A stretch of 64,000 nt of DNA from Branchiostoma floridae (Eukaryota; Chordata; Leptocardii; Amphioxiformes; Branchiostomatidae): the NCBI RefSeq assembly GCF_000003815.2, contig NC_049979.1:4205038-4269037 (forward strand), in the 5' to 3' direction. Below, piece after piece: positions 1 to 12,404 of the stretch (within the stretch, counting starts at the first letter, position 1; every line of letters begins with the position of its first letter). The translations under genes were made by a program, and so were the position numbers. The notes below the pieces were generated by a model. That model saw only the letters and a list, made by a program, of their open reading frames with translations, was not told the DNA's origin and did not search any database.

Positions 1-3000
1 TTGTTACAGGGGAAGACCCAGCTCTCCCTTTACTGGCCGTGTTTGTGATCGTCACCGACTCCAACAACCAGCTTTGCTTCCTCTCCAGACCATCGTGCTG
101 GGGTTTGGAGAAAATATCGTGACATTATTCAAATCTGACAGAAGAAGCCTGGACATAAATTCACGAATCTGACAGAATAAGCCTTTGTCCAGACAGAAAT
201 TACTTGCAAAAGATTTTTGGTGGAAACTTTAAGTTAGTAAATTCTATGTTTGAGAAACCATATTCTCTGAACAACTAGTACATATTACTGTGCATCATGA
301 AATAGTAATTATGTAGTCACACTGGTCTGCTGTTCATTGTACATATAGTGTCTGTCATCTCAGCTACAAATCAGTGGAAATATAACAGCTCTTCAGTGAG
401 CTGAACTGGTTCTAGACTACTTTATTTCACTTTTTTCCAAACTTAATTTACAGTGCAATACATACCTCTATAGTGATCTCTCCTATGTCAGCTGCCCTGA
501 GTTTAAAGGTGTGTTTTGTCCCTCTCTCAAACTTGAAGTGGGACGTCTTGCTATCCTTAACAGACCCAGACTTCTTGTAAAGCCTTTTCTTGGGAATCTT
601 TCCTTTGGTTCCTTTCATCTTTATAAATACCTGTGGGAATAAGGAACACATTTAAGTTAACTTTAGAGAACTAGGACACACGACTATTTCTTGGTGACTG
701 AGTTCTGTAGACTTTCAAATGACATTGGCTATATTTTATCAGCTCAAAATAGGATCATCAGTGAACCAGGCTCTTTACATTTACATTTACATTTACATTA
801 AGCTTTCACGCTCTAAAGTTCATTTAACACACATACATGTAAGTATTGAAGCAATTGTTAGAGTAAAAGAAAGTATCAACAAACAAAAAGCATACCCTTG
901 CATCTGTGCCTGCATTTTTCCTGTCTGCAGTTCTGACAACAATTTTGTACATCATGCCGCTCTCTCTCCTGCTGTGTTTGGTTCTGCCACTGCTGGGCCT
1001 GCTGCCAGGCTTGTATATCGTACGTTGTTTGCCCTGTGCACCCGGGCCATACATAGCACGTCTCCTAGCCTGTCAATCAAAACAAATATTACCATTCCTT
1101 ATCCTTTCTATTATATGTCCAATAAATAATGTAACAGTTACAAGTGCTAAATCTGTGTACTAACTGAAACCAAATGCAACTTGTCTGTAAATTGCACTTC
1201 AAGCAAAATAAGAAACGCCTTGTGAAATTCCTTGTCATCTCTTGGCAGAGTATGAGAAAAACTTTGAGTGCTCTTGTTAAGAGAGGAAAGTCTTGTTAAG
1301 AGCACAAGATCAGTAGCATGACCTGATTCAAAACCAGGACCTCTGGCTCCTGGGCCAAACACTCTGCAGTTATGCCACCCATTACTACAGGTATGTACAA
1401 ATATCTACATGTACATCATAATGTCGGCAAGAAACTTAAAAATTAAAATGGCTGCTTTTGTTTTGAAACTTACCACAGCAGAAGGAGGGTCGTACCCAAA
1501 CTTCCTGGCAAAGTAGTCCGAGAGGTGGGGGTCACTCATGGGGTCATAGGAGGGGAAGGAGTGGGGGTTGTCTACTCTGTCTATGGCACGGGCTAGGGTG
1601 AAAAACACATTGTGTTACTGTTAGATACATTTTTCCAGTAAGAAAATAGATTGTGAAATATGCTGTTGTAACCTGTGTAGTACTTAGCAACACACATGTC
1701 AATAAGAAGAATCCTTGCTGTTTCAGTAGCAGGGTATATTTTTACCTTCCTTTTTTAACATGCTCAAGGCAGGTCCTTGAGATATTAGATTGACTTCTTC
1801 ATGTGTGTATTATGCTATAAAGCCACTTTGTGCTTCACCTATATTCCTAAAAAGTTGCAAAATTGCATTCAAATTCAATGGATGGCATTTCAGCACCATA
1901 AAAGTACCCACAGCAGATGCAGCATTTTTAGAACTCAGCAACATAAAAAAAAACATGTAGCTGCAATAAACTCTTAGTTATGTTTGTTACCAGTCTTTAT
2001 ATGTAAGAGGGTCTGCATGGGGGTCCTGACAACGATTTACGCTAAATTCGGGATGGTTGACTACGCTTTACGTTAAATACGCGAAGGCTACCAACGCTTT
2101 AAGATTCATCCCCACTACAAATTACGTAAAATAAAATACCATCCCTACAAATTACGGGAAATTATAAAGGCCTGCCTACGCCTTACAAAAAAGAGCATGC
2201 AGACCCTCGTGTAATAAACCAAATTCAAGCTGAGAGCCTTATGCTAAAGGCATGGCCATACAGGACAGGTAGAGTGACATTCAAATGTATACAGATATTT
2301 TCCTCTACTTATGAGCAAACGGTGCATATTTGCTATAGTGTGACTCTAGTGGTCCGTTGTGAAGTTTGACATCAAAAGTTTTTCTGCGCGCTCAATGAAG
2401 AATGGCACTTGTGGTACGGAACTGAGGTCGGGGGTCAACGTAAGGGTCGACCCATTTTTCTGGTCTTGGTCTTATTGGGGCTGAAAAAGAAAAGAAAAGT
2501 ACATCTAGATTTCTTATTGCTAGAGATTCTCTTTCTAGTCTTAAGTTCTCTTTCATATTAATTAATTGACACACTGGCCTTAAGGTAACTACCCAACCAA
2601 TTGGTTAGACAATATCATCTCTCAACTTACACAAAGTTGAGTATGCCAGCACTATTACTGTACCAAATTCAGACATTCCAGTATTACTACAGGATTCAAA
2701 TATCACAGACACATTTCTACAATATTGCAATAAAAAGGAGTGCATTCAAACAGTACAGTACAGTACTGTACTGTACAGTTACAAATGTAGTACTGTAGGT
2801 TTGCTACCAGAAATGAAACAGAACTTAAATGTTTGGAAGCTTTAACATTTGACTGATACCTGATCTTGGCCTCGCTACTGCGTACGGCGGCCGTGGGTCC
2901 ATGGTTGTGACCGGTTGTGTGACGGCAGGCGGTTCTGCCGTCCATCACATGGTGTTCCGCACACCTGGCGAGGAGTTCATGTATTGCAGCTGGGTTGGCA

Positions 3001-3013
3001 TGACAACAAAATT
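1..3013 (-). CDS. PLAT (lipoxygenase-homology) domain protein, 3' part beyond window
   Basis: Spliced gene read on the minus strand. Exons by splice signals and phase: about 2860-3013, 2409 or 2418-2480, 1474-1592, 896-1069, 466-630 and 1-97 (continues off the edge). The last four join in consistent phase. The joined exons at 896-1069, 466-630 and 1-97 give a PLAT/LH2 beta-sandwich: YKIVVRTADRKNAGTDAR, then VFIKMKGTKG, FERGTKHTFKL, then EHDGLERKQSWLLESVTI. This is the order seen in LOXHD1, polycystin and lipoxygenase PLAT domains, which bind lipids or membrane proteins. Upstream exons encode a Pro/Asp-rich linker (PEKWVDPYVDPRPQF; HSFPSYDPMSDPHLSDYF) with no domain I know. The first exon has an upstream in-frame TAA, so it may hold the N-terminus; MDGRTAC near 2945 is a possible start. 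LOXHD1-like is a guess; the PLAT call is firm, the 5' exon weak. Confidence 0.8.
2007..2208. repeat. small inverted-repeat (MITE-like) element in an intron
   Basis: About 200 bp between GAGGGTCTGCATG (2007-2019) and its reverse complement CATGCAGACCCTC (2196-2208). The inside is made of repeated TACGCTAAAT/TACGTAAAAT-like words. A relative lies in opposite orientation at about 47985-48085, so it is dispersed. No ORF and no clear target duplication. Confidence 0.5.
2753..2776. repeat. 24-nt perfect palindrome of CAGTA words
   Basis: Perfect palindrome built from alternating CAGTA and its complement TACTG, inside an intron of the PLAT gene. Function unknown; it may simply be a folded microsatellite. 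Confidence 0.55.
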
Positions 3014-4598
3014 CTATTTACACCTGTAAAGAAAGAACACACAAAAACCTATTAATCCAAAAAAACACAGTCTATTTTATCTTTGTCTAAACTAAATCTG
3101 AAATCTTATTGAATGTTATGAAAAATCTAGGAAAATTCTATATACATGCATTTGTTTAACAATGAACATGATCTTTATATTTGAAATCTATGCTTATAAA
3201 ACATATATCTCCCTTTACCAATGATATGATATTTTGATTCTTGAACTTAGAACATTCAACATAGTATTACTGTAGTAATTTATTGTTCAAGACAGCTATC
3301 ATTTCTTTAGATATTAAAGTTTCAATTATTAAATGGCAAATGAATAGCCATTGAATATCATGTTATATTGCAATTTATCAATAGTAAGACTCAATTGTGT
3401 ACCTACGACTCACTATTGATTATCATGAATTATACATTATGTATATATAGGTCAAGTTATTTTTGCAGACAATACTTGATGCAAACTACAATTTCGAATC
3501 ATTATTTCAAGTTTCATATTTTGACGAAGTTACAAGGCCTGGGGTCCTTATGGTAGTTGACTCTAAATCAGAGGGTTCAGGGTTCTACTCCCTAGCATTA
3601 GCAGGTGCAATGTTATGTTCCCTTTTATGCCTCTGAGGAAGGAAGTTTACCATTTATGTAATGCAAACAGAAACAAGCAATGAGTACAATGTGTGTAACT
3701 GCTGCCTCAACTTACGTAGCATTTGCAGCCAACACTTACTTCTTGAGGCAAGTGTTCTTCAAATAACTTTCACTGTAGATTACATTACCACTTGGAAACT
3801 GCCTGGAGTACTGATTTTGAAGCACTCGAACCGTCCAATGTTTCACAACAGCCACATGTTCCTTTCAGCCTGACACACGATCTGCCTACTTAACCCTGTT
3901 CAAGTGACTTTTTTTTTAAGAAAGGAAAATATTCAACCCACTTCTGACAAGGATTTGGAGTCAGTGGCTTAGTGTGAAGAGTGCTGCTTGGATATGGGCC
4001 ATGATTTAGACAGACTAAAACATTATGCTTAAAGGAGAGAAACAAAAAATCACAGAAAGGAGTTTACATCACACTTGAACTTGATATGTGCCATAATCAT
4101 GCAGAGACTGGTCTAGGAGCTTTCTGGTAAATCAAGCTGCATTGTACATTGATAATTGGGTTTTAATCAGATATTGAAAACATTTTGACAATTTCTTAAG
4201 CCATAACAAAGTTAGACTGATGCCTTGCCTTTGTAAAGTTTAAGAATTCAGGCCAATACATTGCTTTAAATAGCAGATAAAATTATAATTTCCTTACAAC
4301 AGTAATTCTGCCTACACACCTGACTTATCTAAAATTGATAAAAGTTTTCAGTAACACATGTGACTCATGTGTGTTAATCTCTTCATGCTTTCAAGCATAT
4401 TTTTTCTAAAACCATAACTAAGCCACTAAAGTGGTTCTCTACTGCTCAATATCTGAAGTTCGTGACTGGATAAAAGAAAGCCACATGAGTCCAAGACTCT
4501 ATTCACCCTGTTGTTGACACAGCACCCGCATACAGAAGCGCTTTAAATGTTGGCAATTAGTGGTGACAGAACTGTGGAAGTACTGTTCTTCTGCACTT
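3014..4598. other. no gene seen; AT-rich DNA upstream of the PLAT gene
   Basis: No exon with conserved residues, no RNA gene and no clear repeat was seen on either strand. It may hold the promoter or more 5' exons of the PLAT gene, but I see no convincing signal. Confidence 0.4.
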
Positions 4599-4659
4599 CA
4601 GAAATAGTTACCTGATGAACCTATACTACAGAAATAGTTCATCAGGTAACTATTTCTGC
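4599..4659. repeat. inverted first unit of the 30-bp minisatellite
   Basis: 4599-4620 is an inverted copy of the minisatellite unit, and 4638-4659 is its exact reverse complement (22 nt arms, 17 nt loop). The array therefore begins with a head-to-head junction. Confidence 0.8.
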
Positions 4660-7600
4660 AGTATGGCTTCATCAGGTAACTTTCTGCAGTATGGGTTCAT
4701 CAGGTAACTATTTCTGCAGTATGGGTTCATCAGGTTAACTATTTCTGCAGTATGGGTTCATCAGGTAACTATTTCTGCAGTATGGGTTCATCAGGTAACT
4801 ATTTCTGCAGTATGGGTTCATCAGGTAACTTTCTGCAGGATGGGTTCATCAAGTAACTATTTCTGCAGTATGGGTTCATCAGGTAACTATTTCTGTAGTA
4901 TGGATTCATCAGGTAACTATTTCTGTAGTATGGGTTCATCAGGTAACTATTTCTGCAGTATGGGTTCATCAGGTATTACTATTTCTGCAGTATGGGTTCA
5001 TCAGGTAACTTTCTGCAGTATGGGTTCATCAAGTAACTTTTTCTGCAGTATCGGTTCATCAGGTAACTATTTCTGCAGCAGTATGGGTTCATCAGGTAAC
5101 TATTCCTGCAGTATGGGTTCATCAAGTAACTTTCTGCAGGATGGGTTCATCAGGTTAACTATTTCTGTAGTATGGGTTCATCAAGTAACTATTTCTGTAG
5201 TATAGGTTCATCAGGTAACTATTTCTGTAGTATGGGTTCATCAGGTAACTTTCTGCAGTATGGGTTCATCAGGTAACTATTTTTGCAGTTTGGGTTCATC
5301 AGATAACTATTCCTGCAGTATGGGTTCATCAAGTAACTATTTCTGCAGGATGGGTTCATCAGGTAACTGTTTCAATCTGCAGTATGGGTTCATCAGGTAA
5401 CTTTCTGCAGTATGAGTTCATCAAGTAACTATTTCTGCAGTATGGGTTCATCAGGTAACTATTCCTGTAGTATGGGTTCATCAGGTAACTATTTCTGTAG
5501 TATGGGTTCATCAGGTAACTATTTCTGCAGTATGGGTTCATCAAGTAACTATTTCTGCAGGATGGGTTCATCAGGTAACTGTTTCAATCTGCAGTATGGG
5601 TTCATCAGGTAACTTTCTGCAGTATGAGTTCATCAAGTAACTATTTCTGCAGTATGGGTTCATCAGGTAACTATTCCTGTAGTATGGGTTCATCAGGTAA
5701 CTATTTCTGTAGTATGGGTTCATCAGGTAACTATTTCTGCAGTATGGGTTCATCAAGTAACTATTTCTGCAGTACGGGTTCATCAGGTATTACTATTTCT
5801 GCAGTATGGGTTCATCAGGTAACTTTCTGCAGTATGGGTTGATCAAGTTACTATTTCTGCAGTATGGGTTCATCAGGTAACTATTTCTGCAGTATGGGTT
5901 CATCAGGTTAACTATTTCTGCAGTATGGGTTCATCAGATAACTATTTCTGTAGTATAGGTTCATCAGGTAACTATTTCTGCAGTATGGGTTCATCAGGTA
6001 ACTATTTCTGCAGGATGGGTTCATCAGGTAACTATTTCTGCAGGATGGGTTCATCAGGTAACTTTATGCAGTATGAGTTCATCAGGTAACTATTTCTGCA
6101 GTATGGGTTAATCAGGTATTACTAACTATTTCTGCAGTATTTGTTCATCAGGTAACTATTTCTGCAGTTTGGGTTCATCAGATAACTATTTCTGTAGCAG
6201 TATGGGTTCATCAGGTAACTTTCTGCAGTATTGGTTCATCAGGTAACTATTTCTGCAGTATTGGTTCATCAGGTAACTATTTCTGCAGTTTGGGTTCATC
6301 AGGTAACTTTCTGCAGTATGGGTTCATCAGGTAACTATTTCTGCAGTATGGATTCATCAGGTAACTTTCTGCAGTATGGGTTCATCAGGTAACTATTTCT
6401 GCAGTTTGGGTTCATCAGGTAACTTTCTGCAGTATGGGTTCATCAGGTAACTATTCCTGCAGTATGGGTTCATCAGGTTAACTATTTCTGCAGTATGGGT
6501 TCATCAGGTAACTTTCTGCAGTATGGGTTAATCAGGTAACTATTTCTGCAGTATGGGTTCATCAAGTAACTATTTCTGCAGGATGGGTTCATCAGGTAAC
6601 TTTCTGCAGTATGGGTTCATCAGGTAACTTTCTGTAGTATGGGTTCATCAAGTAACTATTTCTGCAGTATTGGTTCATCAGGTAACTTTATGTAGTATGG
6701 GTTCATCAAGTAACTATTTCTGAAGGATGGGTTCATCAGGTAACTGTTTCTGCAGTATGGGTTCATCAGGTAACTTTCTGCAGTATGGGTTCATCAGGTT
6801 AACTATTTCTGCAGTATGGGTTCATCAGGTAACTATTTCTGCAGTATGGGTTCATCAGGTAACTTTCTGCAGTATGTGTTCATCAGGTAACTATTTCTGC
6901 AGTTTGGGTTCATTAGGTAACTTTCTGCAGTATGGGTTCATCAGGTAACTATTTCTGCAGTATGGGTTCATCAGGTTACTTTCTGCAGCATGAGTTCATT
7001 AGGTATTACTAACTATTTCTGCAGTATTGGTTCATCAGGTAACTGTTTCTGCAGTATGGGTTCATCAGGTAACTATTTCTGTAGTATGGGTTCATCAAGT
7101 AACTATTTCTGCAGTATGGGTTCATCAGGTAACTATTCCTGTAGTATGGGTTCATCAGGTAACTATTTCTGTAGTATGGGTTCATCAGGTAACTTTCTGC
7201 AGTATGAGTTCATCAAGTTACTATTTTTGCAGTATGGGTTCATCAGGTAACTATTTCTGTAGTATGGGTTCATCAGGTAACTATTTCTGCAGTATGGGTT
7301 CATCAAGTAACTATTTCTGCAGTACGGGTTCATCAGGTATTATTATTTCTGCAGTATGGGTTCATCAGGTAACTTTCTGCAGTATGGGTTTATCAAGTAA
7401 CTATTTCTGCAGTATGGGTTCATCAGGTAACTATTTCTGCAGTATGGGTTCATCAGGTTAACTATTTCTGTAGTATAGGTTCATCAGGTAACTATTTCTG
7501 TAGTATGGGTTCATCAGGTAACTATTTCTGCAGTATGGGTTCATCAGGTAACTATTTCTGCAGGATGGGTTCATCAGGTAACTTTATGCAGTATGGGTTC

Positions 7601-8264
7601 ATCAGGTAACTATTTCTGCAGTATGGGTTCATCAGGTTAACTATTTCTGCAGTATGGGTTCATCAAGTAACTATTTTTGCAGTATGGGTTCATCAGGTAA
7701 CTATTTCTGCAGTATGGGTTCATCAGGTTAACTATTTCTGCAGTATGGGTTCATCAGATAACTATTTCTGCAGTATGGGTTCATCAGGTAACTTTCTGCA
7801 GTATGGGTTTATCAAGTAACTATTTCTGCAGTATGGGTTCATCGGGTAACTATTTCTGCAGTATGGGTTCATCAGGTAACTATTTCTGCAGTATGGGTTT
7901 ATTAGGTAACTTTCTGCAGTATGGGTTCATCAGGTAACTATTTCTGCAGTATGGGTTCAGACTATTTCTGCAGTTTGGGTTCATCAGGTAACTTTCTGCA
8001 GTATGGGTTCATCAGGTAACGTTTTCTGCAGCATGGGTTCATCAGGTAACTTTCTGCAGTATGGGTTCATCAGGTAACTATTTCTGCAGCAAGGGTTCAT
8101 CAGGTTAACTATTTCTGCAGTATGGGTTCATCAGGTAACTTTCTGCAGTATGAGTTCATTGGGTAACTATTTCTGCAGTATGGGTTCATCAGGTTAACTA
8201 TTTCTGCAGTATGGGTTCATCAAGTATTACTAACTATTTCTGCAGTATGGGTTCATCAGGTAAC
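4637..8264. repeat. minisatellite, 30-bp unit, about 125 copies
   Basis: Tandem array of a unit read as GGTTCATCAGGTAACT followed by ATTTCTGCAGTATG (30 bp, contains a PstI site CTGCAG). Length variants are mixed in: 28 bp (AT lost from ACTATTTC), 31 bp (GGTTAACT) and 32-36 bp (GGTATTACT, GGTATTACTAACT). Because 30 is divisible by three, short ORFs of MGSSGNYFCS repeats appear, but the 28- and 31-bp variants break the frame over and over, which argues against coding. The block at 5571-5783 repeats 5359-5571 almost exactly, a higher-order duplication of about 212 bp. Confidence 0.95.
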
Positions 8265-9734
8265 TCGCGCATGTGTTTCTCTCTCACGCATACCTGTTTC
8301 TCACTCTCGCAGCTGATCTCTCTCGCGCACCTGTTTCTCTCTCGCACGCACCTGTTTCTCTCTCGCACGCATTGTTTCTCTCTTGCATATCTGTTTCTCT
8401 CTCGCGCATCTGTTTCTCTCTCGCGCATCTGTTTCTCTCTCGCGCATCTGTTTCTCTCGCGTGCATTTGTTTCTCTCTCGCGCACCTGTCTCTCGCGCAC
8501 CTGTCTCTCGCGCACCTGTTTCTCTCGCGCACTTGTTTCTCTCTCGCACACCTGTTTCTCTCGCGCTCATCTGTTTCTCTCTCACGCACATGTTTCTCTC
8601 TCTTGCGCATCTGTTTCTCTCTTGCGCATCTGTTTCCGTCTCAGCATCTGTTTCTCTCTCGCGCACCTGTTTCTCTTGCGCATCTGTTTCTCTCTCGCCC
8701 ACATCTGTTTCTCTCTTGCATATCTGTTTCTCTCTTGCGCATATGTTTCTCTCTTCCGCATCTGTTTCTCTTGCGCATCTGTTTCTCATTGCGCATCTGT
8801 TTCTCTCTCGCGCGCATCTGTTTCTCTCTGGCGCATCTGTTTCTGTTGCGCATCTGTTTCTCTCTTGCGCATCTGTTTCTCTCTCGTGCTTCTGTTTCTC
8901 TCTTGCGCATCTGTTTCTCTCTCGCGCATCTGTTTCTCTCTTGCGCATCTGTCTCTTTTGCACATCTGTTTCTCTCTTGCGCATCTGTTTCTCTCTCGTG
9001 CTTCTGTTTCTATCTTGCGCATCTGTTTCTCTGTTGCGCATCTGTTTCTCTCTTGCGCATCTGTTTCTGTCTCGCGCATCTGTTTCTCTCTTGCGTATCT
9101 GTTTCTCTGTTGCGCACCTGTTTCTCTCTTGCGCATCTGTTTCTCTCTCGCGTGCAGCTGTTTAGCTTGCGCATCTGTTTTTCTCTCGTGCTTCTGTTTT
9201 TCCCTTGCACATCTGTTTCTCTCTCGCACGGACCTTTCTCTCTCTGGTGTATCTGTTTCTCTCTTGCCCATCTGCTTCTCTCTTGCGCATCTGTTTCTCT
9301 CTTGCGCATCTGTTTCTCTCTTGCGCATCTGTTTCTCTCTCGCGCATCTGTTTCTCTCTCGCACATCTGTTTCTCTCTCGCGCATCTGTTTCTCTCTCGC
9401 GCATCTGTTTCTCTCTTGCGCATTTGTTTCTCTCTTGCGCATCTGTTTCTCTCTTGTGCATCTGTTTCTCTCGCGTGCAGCTGTTTAGCTTGCGCATCTG
9501 TTTCTCTCTCGTACTTCTTTTTCTCTCTGGCGCATCTGTTTCTCTCTTGCGCATCTGTTTCTCTCTTGCGCATCTGTTTCTCTCTTGTGCATCTGTTTCT
9601 CTCTCGCGTATCTGTTTCTCTTTTGTGCATCTGTTTCTCTCTTGTGCATCTGTTTCTCTGGCGCATCTGTTTCTCTCTTGCGCATCTGTTTCTCTCTTGC
9701 GCACCTGTTTCTCTCTCGCACGCATCTGTTTCTC
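8265..9734. repeat. minisatellite, 19-bp unit, about 77 copies
   Basis: Array of TCTCTCTTGCGCATCTGTT (19 bp) with C/T changes (TCTCGCGCATCTG, TTGTGCATCTG). It starts within a base or two of the end of the 30-bp array. Since 19 is not divisible by three, each frame cycles through all three phases every 57 bp, and the unit lacks stops in several frames, giving long open frames (up to 500 codons) on both strands. I treat these as artefacts of composition: no domain, no splice context. Confidence 0.95.
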
Positions 9735-9930
9735 AAGGAAAACAAACCAAAAAAGAAAAAAAGCCAACAGAATAATATATGTAACAAAAGTCACCCAAAT
9801 GCGCATGATACAAAACACACAAATAAAACCCTCCAACAAAACAACACTTCTATCACACAGTATAAAGAATATGCAAAATAAAGGACAGCATCATGTAGTC
9901 AAAGTATTAGGCCTGTCTTAAAAGTCCAAA
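9735..9930. repeat. AT-rich dispersed repeat, related to 29640-29760
   Basis: The stretch around 9785-9890 (AGTCACCCAAATG, CACACAAATAAAA, ATCACACAGTATAAAG) matches 29670-29755 in order and spacing. Likely a 3'-UTR-like remnant of a retroelement; no ORF. Confidence 0.5.
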
Positions 9931-10138
9931 TGTATGGTGAGTGAGTGATACTTTATCATCGATGCATCAGTCATAGGCAAAGTGACATCTAAACAAACTG
10001 TATCAGCTACATGTCTAAACATATCATTCTTCACTGTAAGAAGTTATAAGTTACCAAATATATCAACAAACATGTGACACATTGGTCTTTAGTCTGACAA
10101 CAACAACTATCTGGACCACAGAAGAATGCCAACACTGA

Positions 10139-11012
10139 TAATCTACTTAAAGTGCCTGTGCGCAAACCCCAGCCAAACCCCAGCCCTGATAAGCTTGCCA
10201 TCAGTATATATGTCCAACGCACGTTCTCTTCTTGACAAACTGGATGATTTTGAAACCACTATAAAACAATATAACGCTGATGTAGGAATTGTCACGGAAA
10301 CTTGGTTCTCCCCGGAGATACCAACTGAGTTCCTGAATATTGAAAAGCATGCACTATTTTCTAGTAGCAGAACTGAGCGTCGGGGAGGAGGCGTGGCCGT
10401 TTATGTCCACCTAGACGCCCAACCGAGGACCTCGCCTTTCTGTACCTCCAGAACTCGAATGCGTATGGGTGTGGCTGCGACCCCTAGACTCCCGCGGCAA
10501 GTACCTTGCATCGCAGTCTGTGCAACTTACTTCCCACCCAACTCCAGGGACCAGGAACTTCTCCTACACCACCTGGTGGACAAGGCTGACCTGCTGAAAA
10601 CCCCGACATCTGTTTTGCAGGGGACTACAACAGACTGGACTACCAGCCGCTTCTCCAGTCCCACTGACTACAACAAGTGGTGAGCTCCCCAACCCGTGGG
10701 GAGGCAACCCTGGACGTCATTATCACGACCTTGAAAGTACCACGAACTTGAAAGTACTCACTACAAAGTACCAGAGGTGACTAATCCAATAGGCACAAGT
10801 GACCACAAGGCAGTTTGGTGGCAGGCAGGGGCTCGGGTACAAGGTAGCAACAAGACCAAGTACGTGGTCGTCAGACTCCGTCCCATGCCGGACCCCAGGA
10901 GACAGGACATTGGGCTATGGATCACCTCACACAGCTGGCAGGAGGTGCTAGAGAAGGCCACTGTAGAAGAAAAGATAGTCACCGGAAGTCTACAATTTTT
11001 AAGACCAATTGT
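10139..11012 (+). pseudogene. decayed non-LTR retrotransposon endonuclease domain
   Basis: An APE-type endonuclease fragment can be read through frameshifts: MSNARSLLDKLDDFE, VGIVTETWFSPEIP (catalytic Glu), RRGGGVAVYV, then in another frame a GDYN-like piece, GEATLDVIITTL, and TSDHKAVWW (catalytic Asp-His). The order is that of CR1/Jockey-type LINE ORF2. Interrupted by at least two frame changes between 10610 and 10790; no reverse transcriptase follows. A relic, truncated at both ends. Confidence 0.85.
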
Positions 11013-12119
11013 AAACGTAACGTAACACTTGGCGGAACATAATTTTTCTGCCCCTGCCTGCGACATCTACTCTTCAAATTTCAACTCCCCTATACCATGT
11101 TAGGTGCAAGTATACAAAAGTTGCAGCCGCAGTACTTTTTAAAACCGACTTTTACCTCTACCCGTTTGATGTTACGATCTGAAATCAGTTGATTTTAGCG
11201 CAAGTTCCCCGCAGCGTTTTACCTTACAGCTGATTTCACAACGAAAGGAAAACTAGTGCGTAAAATAGACCGAAGTTTCATCTTTCAGGTGGTATATGGC
11301 ATATTATCAATTTCGAGGGCAAAAAAGGCTTAAATTTGAACCGCGCGAGGCCACCTCATCAGAGGCGTCCGAAAAGGAACGCTTCAGCGCTGGCATCAGC
11401 GCCCGTTCCATAGAGCGCACGCCGGACCCGCACCATTGTATTTACGTACTAGTCACCGTAAAACTAAGACGCCATTTGCTAATTCACTCCGTTTTCACGT
11501 ATAGTTTTTCTGTAGGCATACTTTGAAAACACTTGAGAGGTATATTGGTGTCGATACTTCCGAATACTTGTGTTAAAAGTCGATTGCACTCGAATAAACC
11601 AAACCAACGACTTGCAACATTTGGATTTAAAACAGTCGAAAAGGTGACCTCAGTAAACATGGAATTACAAACCTTCCCAGATTTCAAACCAACAAGATTT
11701 TCACAAGAGGTATAGTAGAAGATTCAACAATTCTGGCGCACTAGTCATTGAAAAAAGAATCGAAGGCGTAATGCATTTGCCCCGATATTCAAATTCGTCG
11801 AAAATTTAGCTCAGTATGGCACCACCATTTTGCCAATTTCACTGTGTAACAAATATGATCAGGAAAGTAGACATAATAGCTATAAAAACCTACAAAAATG
11901 GATCATATCGAGATTACATGATATTCCTCTATGACACATATAACGCAATCTTGGTAGAAAGGCCGGCAATCAGGTCCAAAGCAGCTTTAAAACTCGGAAG
12001 AAATTCCATCCACCTGACGCGCGAAAAGCGTTTCCTTAGCAACGTGTTGCTAAGGACCGCGGAGCGATTCGAACCCCATAGAAAACCTGTTCGAAAACTG
12101 TTCTATTTAGGTCATGGCA
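11013..12119. other. no gene recognised
   Basis: Unique-looking DNA. Short ORFs (up to 139 codons at 11816-12235) show no domain. Nothing supportable seen. Confidence 0.4.
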
Positions 12120-12139
12120 TGCCGGCTGAGTTGCGGGTT

Positions 12140-12297
12140 CCGCACTGGTGTTTCAGCGCTGAATCAACGGGTCGAATCGGCCTCAGCAATGGGTGCCCAG
12201 TGCTGAAGAAAGTTTTACTGGTTTTCCAGTGCTGAAGCTCCCTCAGCACTGGAATTTAAGTTTGGAACCCAATACAAGCACTCAGTTACCAGTGCTG
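12140..12297. repeat. CAGCACTGG hairpin cluster 1
   Basis: Several copies of CCAGTGCTGA and its complement. The best is a perfect hairpin: TTCCAGTGCTGA (12224-12235), 7-nt loop, TCAGCACTGGAA (12243-12254). Same family as 13786-13932, 15944-16175 and 55640-55775. Confidence 0.75.
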
Positions 12298-12404
12298 ACC
12301 TCGTGGCGGAGCGGCAATATGTTGGGGTGGGCATTGCCCCACACAAAATCAAACTGAAACCTTGTGTATTTTTTTGATGATGGAAATTTCATAAAATCAA
12401 GCTA

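Noticed and set aside
4840-7461. ORFs of MGSSGNYFCS repeats on plus and MNPYCRNSYL on minus
   Set aside because: Direct result of a 30-bp tandem unit; 28- and 31-bp variants break the frame repeatedly.
4637-9734. CRISPR-like array
   Set aside because: Units are contiguous with no unique spacers, and the setting is eukaryotic.
8273-9775. 500-codon Leu/Ser/Cys-rich ORF and overlapping minus-strand Arg/Glu/Lys-rich ORFs
   Set aside because: They lie wholly in a 19-bp minisatellite that is open in many frames at once; no domain, no splice or promoter context.
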